Origin: Sphingomonas sp. S2-65
GTDB taxonomy: Bacteria > Pseudomonadota > Alphaproteobacteria > Sphingomonadales > Sphingomonadaceae
Length of the DNA: 64,000 nucleotides
Direction: 5' to 3'
Assembly: GCF_021513175.1 (NCBI RefSeq)
Contig: NZ_CP090953.1
Span: 2,166,501-2,230,500, forward strand
Below the pieces are notes generated by a model. The model was not told the origin of the DNA. It ran no database searches and saw nothing but the letters and a program-made list of their open reading frames with translations. Below, one piece after another: positions 36,092 to 44,060 of this stretch (position 1 is the stretch's first letter; every line of letters begins with the position of its first letter). The position numbers and the translations under genes are program-made.

Positions 36092-36241
36092 TCAAGGCTC
36101 AGGCGGTGTGCGAGGCGCGAGCCGATCTCCGGTTCGTCCTTGGCGTACGGCCCTTCGCCTCATGCTTCTCGCGGACGCTATAGCGCCGATCAGCAATAGG
36201 ATCACGAGTAGCGCGATAATCACATAGAACCCATCCGGCAT
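36092..36241 (-). CDS. Small single-span membrane protein
   Basis: 49 residues. The ATG at 36241 has aagga 7 bases upstream. One strong hydrophobic helix (VIIALLVILLLIGAIASA) follows a short N-terminus, and then comes a basic cytoplasmic tail (RSMRRRAVRQGR) and a Pro-rich end. It is similar in design to the 46-residue protein encoded at 35468-35608, though not in sequence. Function unknown; small phage or stress membrane proteins look like this. Confidence 0.55.
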   Translation of the reverse strand: MPDGFYVIIALLVILLLIGAIASARSMRRRAVRQGRTGDRLAPRTPPEP

Positions 36242-36343
36242 GATGCGATCCTTCGCCGTCCAACGGACCGAGCGCGCTAACGTACGGCCTCTGGGTTCGA
36301 TCCGCTCTAACCAGTTGTGTCTTCAACATTTATCGGGGGCACA

Positions 36344-36469
36344 ATGGCAGCCACGCCCGCGCTCCTGACGATCACCCAGCGCCTAGAGCAGATCGCTCAC
36401 GACGTACACGAGGCCGCCTTCGGCTTCATGAAGCCGGCGCGATCGCACCATGTGCGTGGCCATGGTTGA
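36344..36469 (+). CDS. Small phage-region protein upstream of HNH
   Basis: 41 residues. The ATG at 36344 follows gggggc. The helix-rich sequence (LLTITQRLEQIAHDVHEAAFG) and the overlap of its 3' end with the HNH start at 36462 resemble the packed small genes of phage genomes. No family is recognised. Confidence 0.45.
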   Translation: MAATPALLTITQRLEQIAHDVHEAAFGFMKPARSHHVRGHG

Positions 36470-36777
36470 GCGCAAGCGTGGGCGGGCAGGACAGCGGGAG
36501 CGCAAGCGCCGGCTGGAACGCACCGAAGGCCTATGCGAGAGCTGCGCCGAGCTGAACCGCTGGGATGGCTTCGGCCTTGGCCGCATTACCCCTAGCGGCG
36601 ATCGTGAACCACATCATCCCCTTGGCCCTCGGCGGACCTGACACCGACGAAAATACCGAGAACCTCTGCGGGACGTGCGACAAGATCGTCACCGCAGAGC
36701 AGTTCGGACACGCGGCGCCCATCGAGGCGCGACGGACGGGCGACCAGCCCAGACACCCATGGAACAGGGATGTGTGA
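36462..36777 (+). pseudogene. Frameshifted phage-type HNH endonuclease (copy 2)
   Basis: The first frame (ATG 36462) gives MVERKRGRAGQRERKRRLER and LCESC. The HNH core is in the next frame: VNHIIPLALGGPDTDENTENL, CGTC, EQFGH. Together they make a complete McrA-like phage HNH with both zinc CxxC pairs and the catalytic His. A single frameshift between about 36545 and 36600 separates them. Such genes lie next to terminase in phage genomes and assist DNA packaging. A sequencing error could also explain the break. Confidence 0.7.
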
Positions 36778-37267
36778 TGGCGCGGGTGCACCTGCTGCAG
36801 AAAGCAAGACTACCTGGAGGAACCTTGGGGAGTTCAGATGCCGGTCGGCCGCCTAGGGGGGTGAGTGACTTGGTCGCAGCAGCATCTGAAACCCCACCCG
36901 CAGGCCTAAGCTTCGGGATGAGTCACGGTGGCTCAGAAGTGATTTCTCCGAAATTACATGCGTTGCGAAGATGTGAACATATCGCGGTCTCTCTTCCCAC
37001 AAGGGATGCCGCCGTGACATGTCGGTATCTGCTCGCGGGACTGCCCGCCGAGTTCCTTCACGGCGGATGCATACTCCAATTGGGCCGCTGTTCAGGCACG
37101 AGCCCGAAGCGCCCCATGCAGGGCGCCGCCTGGGTCCTTCCGGGCCGCCTGAGCTATACGGGGGCAAAGGCGCAGAAAGTTGCTAGGCGCGAGATCGCCT
37201 ATAGTTCTTCCTCCCTGACCCCAGAAACGGCGGCTTTCTGCGGCTTTGAACCACCTGGAGCAGGGAA
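36778..37267. other. Gap between HNH and terminase relics
   Basis: One plus-strand frame stays open through this region and into the terminase relic, but it has no recognised motif, no ribosome site and unlikely composition. I treat it as chance. Nothing else is supported. Confidence 0.3.
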
Positions 37268-37764
37268 GTGGCGCAGATCGACCTCGATGAGCCCACGCGG
37301 CCGCAGCTTGCCGCCCTGTTCGGCTGGTCCAGCCGCTGCGTTGGCGAGCTCAGGTCCAAGGGCGACCTGCCCGCCCACGGCGCATCGCTATTCGAGAACA
37401 TCGAAGCCTGGGCGCAGATGAATACGGCGTGGCGGAGCAGGATCCGGACACGCTCGACAAGGAACAGCAACAGGCCCGCCTCGCCAAAGAGCAGGCAGAC
37501 GCCAAGGCGATGGACAATGCCGAGCGCCCCAAGGAGTTGGCTTCCCTTCCCGACATTGGTCGCCGCCGGCGCGGGCGTGATCGTGATGATCGTGGCCCAG
37601 TTGCAGCAGTCGGCGCGGAGGTCGCCAAGGGCGACACCAAGCTGCGCGCCCGGGTCGATGCCGAGATCAACAACATCCTCACCGACTTGAGCATGGCCCG
37701 GATTGAGGAGGCGCGCGGCGGGAGCTTGGATGAAGACAAGCCCGAAGAAGAAGGAGCCGCTTGA
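37268..37764 (+). pseudogene. Frameshifted phage terminase small subunit (Nu1-like)
   Basis: The start (37268) has the winged-helix of Nu1-type DNA-packaging proteins: PTRPQLAALFGWSSRCVGELRSKG. The continuation, DPDTLDKEQQQARLAKEQAD and later RARVDAEINNILTDL, is in another frame. A piece between them, VAAGAGVIVMIVAQLQQ, reads best back in the first frame. At least one and probably three frameshifts are needed for a full protein, so the gene is decayed. The large subunit, portal and capsid genes that should follow are absent. Confidence 0.6.
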
Positions 37765-37954
37765 GTACCAAGCGCCCGGCGTGCACTGGGTCACCATCGA
37801 CAAGGGTTGGCTGGACGAGGCGCTCGAGCGCTACGCCGAAGCGGTCTGCGCCGTCGAGCGCGCGAACAACCGCGCTGCCGGCTTCAAGCTGGAGCGGCAC
37901 TGCACTGCGGCGCTGTTCGCGACCGGAACCACCCCTCCGATCTGCCGGCGCTGA
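37730..37954 (+). CDS. Small phage-region protein, unknown
   Basis: 74 residues from the ATG at 37730, which overlaps the end of the terminase relic. The core WVTIDKGWLDEALERYAEAVCAVERANN is a plausible helical protein, and the end is Cys/Pro-rich. It may itself be truncated. No family is recognised. Confidence 0.4.
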   Translation: MKTSPKKKEPLEYQAPGVHWVTIDKGWLDEALERYAEAVCAVERANNRAAGFKLERHCTAALFATGTTPPICRR

Positions 37955-37980
37955 TCAAGCGCCTTTCCTCCAAAGCGACC

Positions 37981-38286
37981 ATGGCCACTGTGCACGTAGA
38001 ACTCAGCTCCATCGTGAAGCGCGGGATCATGTCGGCAGACTTTCCGCTTGTTGCCTCCTCACCGCGGGCGTCGGAGACCTTGACCAGCGCCAGCTCCCTT
38101 GCCGGCGGCACCCTCACGGGGAGCACGTCGGAAGTCCGGACGGTGACTGCTCGAGGCGGCGCGGTGTTCATAGCATTCGGCGATGCTCCCGACGCCAAGA
38201 GCCCACAGCGCATCCTGTTGGACGGGCGGACCCGAGACTTCGCTGCCGCCAGGGCCGGAGAGAAGATCGCTGTGATGGACGCATGA
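37981..38286 (+). CDS. Phage-associated beta-rich small protein
   Basis: 101 residues from the ATG at 37981. It begins MATVHVELSSIVKRG and is rich in Ser, Thr and Ala, with a beta-strand pattern (VRTVTARGGAVFIAFG) and ends EKIAVMDA. In sphingomonad prophages proteins of this look occur near the tail-fibre end; I cannot name the family. Its stop overlaps the next start as ATGA, so translation is probably coupled. Confidence 0.5.
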   Translation: MATVHVELSSIVKRGIMSADFPLVASSPRASETLTSASSLAGGTLTGSTSEVRTVTARGGAVFIAFGDAPDAKSPQRILLDGRTRDFAAARAGEKIAVMDA

Positions 38287-38420
38287 TGGGCGTATCTTCC
38301 GGTGCGGAGCCACAACGTCTCTCCGTGGCATTGGGGTGCTTCCTCTCTGGGCCAATCCTGGCTCTCGTCGTATGGGCAGTGTTATGGCGTACTTGCTGTC
38401 CAGAAGGGTGGTGCTCATGA
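38283..38420 (+). CDS. Small membrane protein coupled to neighbours by ATGA overlaps
   Basis: 45 residues. The ATG at 38283 overlaps the previous stop, and its own stop at 38418-38420 overlaps the next gene's ATG at 38417. A hydrophobic helix (about 20-36, LSGPILALVVWAVLW) precedes a Cys-rich end (CCPEGWC). The double overlap gives confidence that it is translated, and suggests a set of three proteins made in fixed ratio. Confidence 0.55.
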   Translation: MMGVSSGAEPQRLSVALGCFLSGPILALVVWAVLWRTCCPEGWCS

Positions 38421-40570
38421 GCCTCGCTCTTGGGCTATTCCGGCTCGGCGTATCTTCGTCGGTCCGTGCGGCTGCAGCAGGCGGCGCGTCATCACCACCG
38501 CGCACGCCATACACCGGTCCGGACTACCTGATCAGCAATGGAGCGACGTCGGTCTTTTACGGCCACGTAATTGAGCCTTCGGCAGTCCACTATGCCGATC
38601 TGAACACGACGCTGATCTGCTATGAGATCGAGCAGGCAGCCTCTTCCCGCCGCCAAATGCTCCTTGCGGTGAACGCGGCAACTGGTGCGGTTTTGGGCAC
38701 CTACAATCTGGAGCTGAGCAACGCGATCGCAAACGAAGACCATCTGATCGCGGCGCTCTGGCGTGCGCCCGATGGCCGGTTCTGGTCCTTCGGCAATGCA
38801 CACGCCACGGCGATCCGGATTTCGCGCAGCAACGCCGTGAACGACTATACCGCCTGGACCTCGCACGGGAGTCTCGGCGCGAGCCTATCCTACCCGAACC
38901 CGGTCGGCGTTGATGCCGGCCTTTGGCTGTTCGCTCGCAAGCAGAGTGGCAGCCAGCCAAATACCATGCCGCTCGTCCGCTACCGTTTCACAAGCGTCAG
39001 CGGCGCCACCATGACGCCAACCGCTCCGACCGAGGAGAGCTGCATCGAATTTGGGACGGACGCGCGCGTCTACCAGTTCGGAGCGGCCGAGCGCGGTCGG
39101 AAGATCATCAAGCTCCTGCAGTGGGCGAACTATGACGACACGGCCCGGCGAGACCAATATTTTATCGTGTTCGACAAGGACGCTCCGCACCAGGTCAGCA
39201 ACTTAGCGGGCACCCGGACGGACACGCTTCCGCTTACGGACAAGGCAATCCTCGACACCTACTATCGCGAGATCGACCAATCGGCAGCTGGAGCATGGAG
39301 CGGACACGCACACTTCTGCGTCGACCGCGCCGGAGACATTTGGTGCGCCTACCTTGACTATGTGTCGGCCGCCGACGGGCTTGCCGATCCCAGGAACGTG
39401 ATCGTGCGGAAGTTCGACATGGCTGCAAAGGTTTGGGGGCCTCCAGAGCGGGTCAGCAGCGTCCGGGCGAATGGCAGATACACGGCCGTGGCGGTCGGAC
39501 AGGCGCCCGACGGCAGCATTGAGGTCTTCTATGCCGGTGTGCCCACCTTCGCCAACCGATGGGGTCGCGCTGGCGATATGATTAGGGCAGTCCGGTCTCC
39601 GGGCGGCGCCTGGAGCTCGGCCCGGCTCAAGCAACTCACCTCGAAGAGCCTGCTGCCCTATGACCGCGCGATGATGGTCAAGGACGGCCACCCGAACCTG
39701 CGGATGGTCTTTGCCGAGGCTGCAATGTCCCCGCCGGTCGGGAACACTGCCGGCGCGTCGAGCCTCAACATGCATGGTGGCATCTGCAAACTGTTCGCCT
39801 GGGGCGCGGGCGGCCTCATCGAAACGAAGAGGTCTGGCATCCACCCTCAAACCGCTTTGGCGATCGCGCGTGACCCCACGCTCGACAACGACGACGACAA
39901 GCGTTCGCTGGATGAGTTCTTCGACGGGATCTACGATAATGGCGTCCAGGCCGATGTCGGAGCAGTCCTCGTTGAGCGCTTCTCCCGATTCTCAGTGACC
40001 GCCGCGTATGATCAGCCCCTGGCGCCGGTCGGCGGCTTTGGCACATGGGTACGCGGCGTCGGGTTCCCTCGCACCGGCGGTCCGGGCTACGTCACCCTCA
40101 CGGGCTATACTCCGCGCTCGCCGATGACCGGAACGGCAAGCGGGCTGGGGCTGATCAACAGCGGCGAGGGCCGAAGTGATGGTTGGGACGCGGGCTTCGT
40201 CAGCTCAGCAAGCCAGCCTTTTGCCATCCGGATCCGCGGCACAGACGACAAGTGCGCGGTGCAGCTGCAGGGCGTCACCCACGTTGGGGGCACTGTCGCG
40301 ACTACAGCTGTCGGCAAGCGGCACTTCCGCCGCACCGGGGGAACCTCGGCGGAGGTCTGGACCAACGGCGTTCAGTCGACGCCCGGAAACGCGGCAGTTG
40401 CTGGCGTCCCAGATGGGGACCTCCGGCTCTACGGCCTGGACGCGTCGTCCGTGCCTGGTCCGCGAAAAATCGAGGTCTTCTACGAGGGCAATGGGATGAA
40501 CGACCTGATGAGCAACGTAGTCGCCAACAGCGCACGGCGGCTTGCTAAAGCGGCCGGAGCTGACGTCTAA
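38417..40570 (+). CDS. Exported BNR-repeat (BNR_4-like) protein
   Basis: 717 residues. I choose the ATG at 38417 because it overlaps the previous stop (ATGA) and has aggg upstream; longer in-frame versions from 38384 or 38336 are open. The leader is a weak signal peptide (LALGLFRLGVSS, then VRAAAAGG). The first 500 residues form a five- or six-bladed propeller of the BNR_4 type, with repeats such as HFCVDRAGDIWCAYLDYV, APDGSIEVFYAGVP, and MVKDGHPNLRMVFAEA. The last 200 residues look like a beta-sandwich (VTHVGGTVATTAVGKRHF). This fold is used by polysaccharide lyases and sialidases, and by phage tail proteins. Neighbouring phage genes favour a tail or surface-polysaccharide role. Confidence 0.65.
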   Translation: MSLALGLFRLGVSSSVRAAAAGGASSPPRTPYTGPDYLISNGATSVFYGHVIEPSAVHYADLNTTLICYEIEQAASSRRQMLLAVNAATGAVLGTYNLELSNAIANEDHLIAALWRAPDGRFWSFGNAHATAIRISRSNAVNDYTAWTSHGSLGASLSYPNPVGVDAGLWLFARKQSGSQPNTMPLVRYRFTSVSGATMTPTAPTEESCIEFGTDARVYQFGAAERGRKIIKLLQWANYDDTARRDQYFIVFDKDAPHQVSNLAGTRTDTLPLTDKAILDTYYREIDQSAAGAWSGHAHFCVDRAGDIWCAYLDYVSAADGLADPRNVIVRKFDMAAKVWGPPERVSSVRANGRYTAVAVGQAPDGSIEVFYAGVPTFANRWGRAGDMIRAVRSPGGAWSSARLKQLTSKSLLPYDRAMMVKDGHPNLRMVFAEAAMSPPVGNTAGASSLNMHGGICKLFAWGAGGLIETKRSGIHPQTALAIARDPTLDNDDDKRSLDEFFDGIYDNGVQADVGAVLVERFSRFSVTAAYDQPLAPVGGFGTWVRGVGFPRTGGPGYVTLTGYTPRSPMTGTASGLGLINSGEGRSDGWDAGFVSSASQPFAIRIRGTDDKCAVQLQGVTHVGGTVATTAVGKRHFRRTGGTSAEVWTNGVQSTPGNAAVAGVPDGDLRLYGLDASSVPGPRKIEVFYEGNGMNDLMSNVVANSARRLAKAAGADV

Positions 40571-40621
40571 AGCCGCGAAAGAACATAGACCCCGGACGAA
40601 GAGGATCTTACCCTCGCCCGG

Positions 40622-41614
40622 GTGAGCGAAAGGGAGCGATCAGAAAACCGCGTCGAGTGGATCGACGCACTCCGAGGCGTCGGCATCATTTTTGTGGTTG
40701 CGGGGCACGTGTTCAGTGCGCCCGCGGCGCATCACGTGATCTTCCTCTTCCACATGCCACTGTTCTTTTTTCTCTCCGGTTTCCTCTTTAGGCCAGAGCC
40801 TTTCCGCGTCCTGGCGAAGAAGCGCGTCCGGTCGCTCCTCATTCCCTATGTCGCCTTCCTCCTGCTGGTCACCGCCCTCGACTTGGTCGCGTTCAAGTTC
40901 GACAACATCCACACGCTCCCCCTTCATCCGTACAGCCGCTTCTTCGGCAGCCTTGCATTCGGCGGGTCACTGCTGACCGGGTCCCAAGGCGTGGCGTGGT
41001 TCGTACCCTGCCTATTCCTGACTACGCTCGCCTATGCCGCGGCTGAGCAGGCCTGCGGTGGACCGCTCAAGCCCGCGACGATTGCCGTCGTCGTAGCCCT
41101 GTATCTGCTCAGCTTCCTGCTGCCGGCAGGCCCCTCGCCGCTCGGTAGCGGCCAGGTGCCTCAAGCACTCGCGTTCTTCTGGGCCGGCCGGGCAGCGCAG
41201 CCCGCTGCGTGGCCAGGACGGGGATGGGCCGTCGGGCTTGCCGTGTTCCTCGCCGCGGCTGCTTTTGTGCCTGCAATAGACATGAAGTACATGCAGTTCG
41301 GGTGGCCGGTCGTGAGTGCGCTAGTCGCTCTTGGGGCGATTGCGGCACTGACGCGCGCTGCTCAGGCGCTGGCCTCGCGCCAGGCCATTAACCGGGCCGC
41401 TTCGGCCCTGGGGCGCGCTGCGCTGGTCATCATGTTCCTGCACCTCTTCTTCGTGGTGCATCTCCGGCATGTGGCGCCTGAGCCCCTTATTTTTATCTTG
41501 GGGCTGCTCGCCCCCTTCCTAGCCTACCTGCTCCTAAGCAAGTTCGAAGCGGGGCGCTTTATTTTCCTTGGGAAAAGCGGCGGCATCGGGCCTACGCTTA
41601 AGAAGCCAGATTGA
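40622..41614 (+). CDS. Acyltransferase family 3 membrane protein (OafA-like)
   Basis: 330 residues from a GTG at 40622. It begins with the acyltransferase-3 motif RVEWIDALRGVGIIFVVAGH (Arg and His catalytic region) and has about ten transmembrane helices. Such enzymes O-acetylate surface polysaccharides. It follows the BNR gene by 51 bases on the same strand at the tail end of the prophage remnant, where serotype-converting acetylases are often found. Alternatively it is a bacterial surface-modification gene unrelated to the phage. Confidence 0.8.
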   Translation: MSERERSENRVEWIDALRGVGIIFVVAGHVFSAPAAHHVIFLFHMPLFFFLSGFLFRPEPFRVLAKKRVRSLLIPYVAFLLLVTALDLVAFKFDNIHTLPLHPYSRFFGSLAFGGSLLTGSQGVAWFVPCLFLTTLAYAAAEQACGGPLKPATIAVVVALYLLSFLLPAGPSPLGSGQVPQALAFFWAGRAAQPAAWPGRGWAVGLAVFLAAAAFVPAIDMKYMQFGWPVVSALVALGAIAALTRAAQALASRQAINRAASALGRAALVIMFLHLFFVVHLRHVAPEPLIFILGLLAPFLAYLLLSKFEAGRFIFLGKSGGIGPTLKKPD

Positions 41615-42286
41615 CCGGCAACACAGGTGGATCAGCCTGAGCAGCACGACTGCGACAAAGCATGAATATGGCGTACCGAGGTCGGGGGCTCCGTAGTGAC
41701 AGCCCCGACCTAAGCACCGAGCGACCCGCGCAAGGGAGTCAAGGCGAGTCGGTTAATCAGACCTCAATGCTGTGAAGAGTCGACGCGCGCTTTACGCCGC
41801 TTATGTTTGACCACCACACGCGAACACCGAATGCAGCGAAAGACGAAGGTCCCCGAACGAGCAGTTGCTTCTCTGCAAAGCCAGCGGTGAAACCCCCAGC
41901 GACAAAGAAAGCTCATTGCGCCCTCTTTCAGCCCATCAAAACGCGACTGTGAAAATCGCAGCCCACATCAACAATGACAAGATTGCGCCGTTCCGCAAGC
42001 CCCTGAGGGATGCCTGCGGTTCGGGGTCAGATTCGCACTCAACGAGCGAGGCTGCGCTTGAGATAGTGATCACGCGTCAACTCCAGCGAACTAGCCCCCC
42101 CTAGCTCTCAAGAAGCCACGGTAAACATTCCGTTTTTTCCCGTATCCGGGACGTTGTTCGAGCGGTTGATCGAGGGCCGCGGGAAGCACGTGCCTAGGTT
42201 ATGTTATCCTGCGGACTGCCCGCACTGCACTCCGACGACCGCAACGTTTTCCAGCGGAGTACGTTGGTGCGACGATGGAGGGGTGA
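41615..42286. other. Gap with a hairpin and no supported gene
   Basis: 41680-41710 forms a hairpin (ggtcgggggct pairing with agccccgacc, 10-base loop) 65 bases after the acyltransferase stop, a possible terminator without a T-run. A frame over 41865-42104 is open but unconvincing. Nothing else is seen. Confidence 0.4.
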
Positions 42287-42487
42287 ATGGCTGAAGGTCC
42301 TGAGTTTTACCGTGAACGTGCGCGCGAACAGCGCGCCGCCGCTGAAGCCGCTACGCTGGTGAATGTTCGTGCGCGCTGCATTCACGCAGCCGAAAACTGG
42401 GAGCGTATGGCCGAGCGCGGCGAGGGGATTTCGCGGCGGCAGGCGCTTTCGGTGAAGAGCGAGATAGCAACACAACCACCGATCTGA
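42287..42487 (+). CDS. Small conserved-looking helical protein
   Basis: 66 residues, preceded by ggagggg 5-6 bases before the ATG. The sequence (EFYRERAREQRAAAEAATLV, then CIHAAENWERMAERGE) is an amphipathic helix pair of the kind widespread as short hypothetical proteins in sphingomonads. Function unknown. Confidence 0.65.
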   Translation: MAEGPEFYRERAREQRAAAEAATLVNVRARCIHAAENWERMAERGEGISRRQALSVKSEIATQPPI

Positions 42488-42553
42488 TCCGCCGCTTCCG
42501 GGAAAGTCCCGATGTGCTCATTCATATATCGTAAGGTATAGTTTCGCGGTCAG

Positions 42554-42694
42554 ATGGAGACGACCGTGGACGATCGTGATTACCTTCTAAAGCGCGCCGC
42601 CGGTGAGCGCTTGGCAGCAATGCGATCGCGGACGATGAGAGCTTTCCGGGCGCATATGGACATGGCTTTGGCTTACGAACGCCTGCTTTACTGA
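42554..42694 (+). CDS. Small helical protein, likely partner or relative of the preceding gene
   Basis: 46 residues from the ATG at 42554 to the TGA at 42692-42694. The pattern DRDYLLKRAAGERLAAMRSR, then ALAYERLL resembles the 66-residue protein encoded at 42287. A TATAGT-like element lies about 14 bases upstream of the ATG, so it may have its own promoter. Function unknown. Confidence 0.45.
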   Translation: METTVDDRDYLLKRAAGERLAAMRSRTMRAFRAHMDMALAYERLLY

Positions 42695-42879
42695 ACCAAG
42701 GGGCTGGGCGGGTTCAGAAAGTCATAGGCGGCGGCGATCTCGCGCCACCGCTCGACGCCCGCTTCGTCGCCGACAAGCGCCAGTTCGCGCACCGGGCTGG
42801 CGATGAACTCCACTGCCTTGTCGCCGTGGATGCGCTCGACGGCGAGCGCTTCGGCCAGGCGCTTCTCTTCCGGGGTCAT
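42688..42879 (-). CDS. DUF6961-like small protein
   Basis: 63 residues from the ATG at 42879. The pattern MTPEEKRLAEALAVERIHGD, then ALVGDEAGVERWREIAAAYD matches the DUF6961 type as I remember it from sphingomonad accessory regions. It is the last gene in a minus-strand chain of tiny genes. The start overlaps the upstream gene in another frame, with a five-base G run just before the ATG on the coding strand. Confidence 0.55.
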   Translation of the reverse strand: MTPEEKRLAEALAVERIHGDKAVEFIASPVRELALVGDEAGVERWREIAAAYDFLNPPSPLVQ

Positions 42880-43192
42880 CCCCCTTGCTCGCGCCGTCGA
42901 TAAAGTCGTCGAGGTTGCCACCGGGGGCAGGCTCCGCCAGCAGTGCGTCAACCATCGCTTGCCAGTCGCGCCGTGCAGTTGATCCCCCGGGCGAGTTCCC
43001 AGCCCAAGCCTGTTCCATGGCTTCGGTCGGCTCGCGCAACGTAAGGATGACCGCACGGACCAGAGGCTCAACCTTGAAGCTGGCGTCGACCCGAGCCAGC
43101 GAGCCGTTGTCCTCAGCAACGCATCCGGAAGTGTCCTCCTGCCGATGCAGGTCCGCGATGAGCGCTGCGACTGCGCGGTCGATCAGGGTCAT
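42722..43192 (-). CDS. Hypothetical protein with a probable frameshifted end
   Basis: 156 codons as read. The first 100 residues look real (LIDRAVAALIADLHRQEDTS, then EPLVRAVILTLREPTEAMEQ, and RDWQAMVDALLAEPAP). The last 55 are Arg-rich and lie over the DUF6961-like gene in another frame, so they are probably not natural. Adding one base to the G run at 42880-42884 would create a TGA overlapping that gene's ATG. Either the assembly is short by one G or the gene has lost its proper stop. Its start overlaps the upstream gene by 4 bases. Confidence 0.55.
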   Translation of the reverse strand: MTLIDRAVAALIADLHRQEDTSGCVAEDNGSLARVDASFKVEPLVRAVILTLREPTEAMEQAWAGNSPGGSTARRDWQAMVDALLAEPAPGGNLDDFIDGASKGDDPGREAPGRSARRRAHPRRQGSGVHRQPGARTGACRRRSGRRAVARDRRRL

Positions 43193-43413
43193 CTGCGTCC
43201 GCTCCCGATGAAGGTTCGACGCACCTGCCGCTCCGGATAGGCGCCCGCATACTCTTCGAGTGAGGCCCGCCCTGTATCAGTCACCAGAAGCTGCCCATCA
43301 ACTAGGCCCCGGCGTTGCAGATGGTCCACCATCGAAGGACCAGGCGCCGCGCCGGACTCGCGGTTGAGCAACCGAAGGGCTTCCCATTCTTCGCGGTCGA
43401 CGTGTTCAGCCAT
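43189..43413 (-). CDS. Small hypothetical protein of the minus-strand chain
   Basis: 74 residues, with gatgagg just before the ATG. HVDREEWEALRLLNRESG, then MVDHLQRRGLVDGQLLVTDTG reads like a small winged-helix-type protein, but no family is certain. It overlaps the next gene by 4 bases and starts 4 bases after the 30-residue gene at 43418-43510 stops. Confidence 0.55.
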   Translation of the reverse strand: MAEHVDREEWEALRLLNRESGAAPGPSMVDHLQRRGLVDGQLLVTDTGRASLEEYAGAYPERQVRRTFIGSGRR

Positions 43414-43417
43414 AACC

Positions 43418-43510
43418 TCATCCCTCCGCCCAGCTTAACCCCGGCTGCCAGCCCCGCTGCCAGAAGTCGGCGGTGGCGAACAGGCGTTGGCCTGTCACCT
43501 CGAACCGCAT
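43418..43510 (-). CDS. 30-residue protein of the minus-strand chain
   Basis: The ATG at 43510 follows aaggtgag. The sequence MRFEVTGQRLFATADFWQRG has a clean strand-then-aromatic pattern. It is tightly packed with the next gene. Its small size makes it easy to miss; confidence is moderate only. Confidence 0.45.
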   Translation of the reverse strand: MRFEVTGQRLFATADFWQRGWQPGLSWAEG

Positions 43511-43569
43511 CTCACCTTCGCCAGCTTCTTGTGTCGTGGAGGTCGACCACTTCGGGCCGATTGCACATC

Positions 43570-43920
43570 TCAGTGCGACGAGCTTCCGCGGGCGGGACGC
43601 TCAAGCTGGGCCGAGGCGAGGAACAGCTGGAAGGTGCTCGCGCCACCTTCTTCATCCTGCAGCTTCCTGAACTCCTTGGCGTGCTTGTTGATATGCGCCG
43701 CCACGGTCTCCGCGGTTAATCGGAAGTCGCGTGGGGTTTTCAGATTGCTATCGTTCGCGACGAGCGCACCAAGCGCCATGGCCCAGACGTCTACCATGTC
43801 ATCGGCCGTCAGCTTTCGGCCCGGTGCCTTTTCGGCCAGCCCGTCGGCGGTTTGCACGACCAACTTCCGGACCAACTCGAACTTGTCTTCGTAGCTTGCA
43901 GCGTGATTTGGATCGGGCAT
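43570..43920 (-). CDS. Hypothetical helical protein, first gene of the minus-strand chain
   Basis: 116 residues from the ATG at 43920, with gagg upstream. The sequence (YEDKFELVRKLVVQTADGLA, then DDMVDVWAMALGALVAND and VAAHINKHAKEFRKL) is mostly helical. Not recognised. It heads a string of five small genes running to 42688, which resembles a phage or mobile-element accessory operon. Confidence 0.6.
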   Translation of the reverse strand: MPDPNHAASYEDKFELVRKLVVQTADGLAEKAPGRKLTADDMVDVWAMALGALVANDSNLKTPRDFRLTAETVAAHINKHAKEFRKLQDEEGGASTFQLFLASAQLERPARGSSSH

Positions 43921-44060
43921 CGAAACCTCAGTTTACCGGCATTGGGAGAGTAGCAGAGTAGACTACGGCCAGCCCCTAGGATTCGCAATCGTTCCCCTAA
44001 TGTTCTAAACAGCGCCTCACAGCGAGTTGTACTCTAACGGGCTCACAGGAGGATAACACG

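Noticed and set aside
36675..37421. A 248-codon plus-strand frame between the HNH and terminase relics
   Set aside because: It overlaps both relics, has no recognised motif and has unlikely composition; I treat it as chance.
41680..41710. Hairpin considered as an att site or tRNA remnant
   Set aside because: It is a simple inverted repeat with no cloverleaf and no direct repeat elsewhere in the window that I could find; it is mentioned only as a possible terminator.
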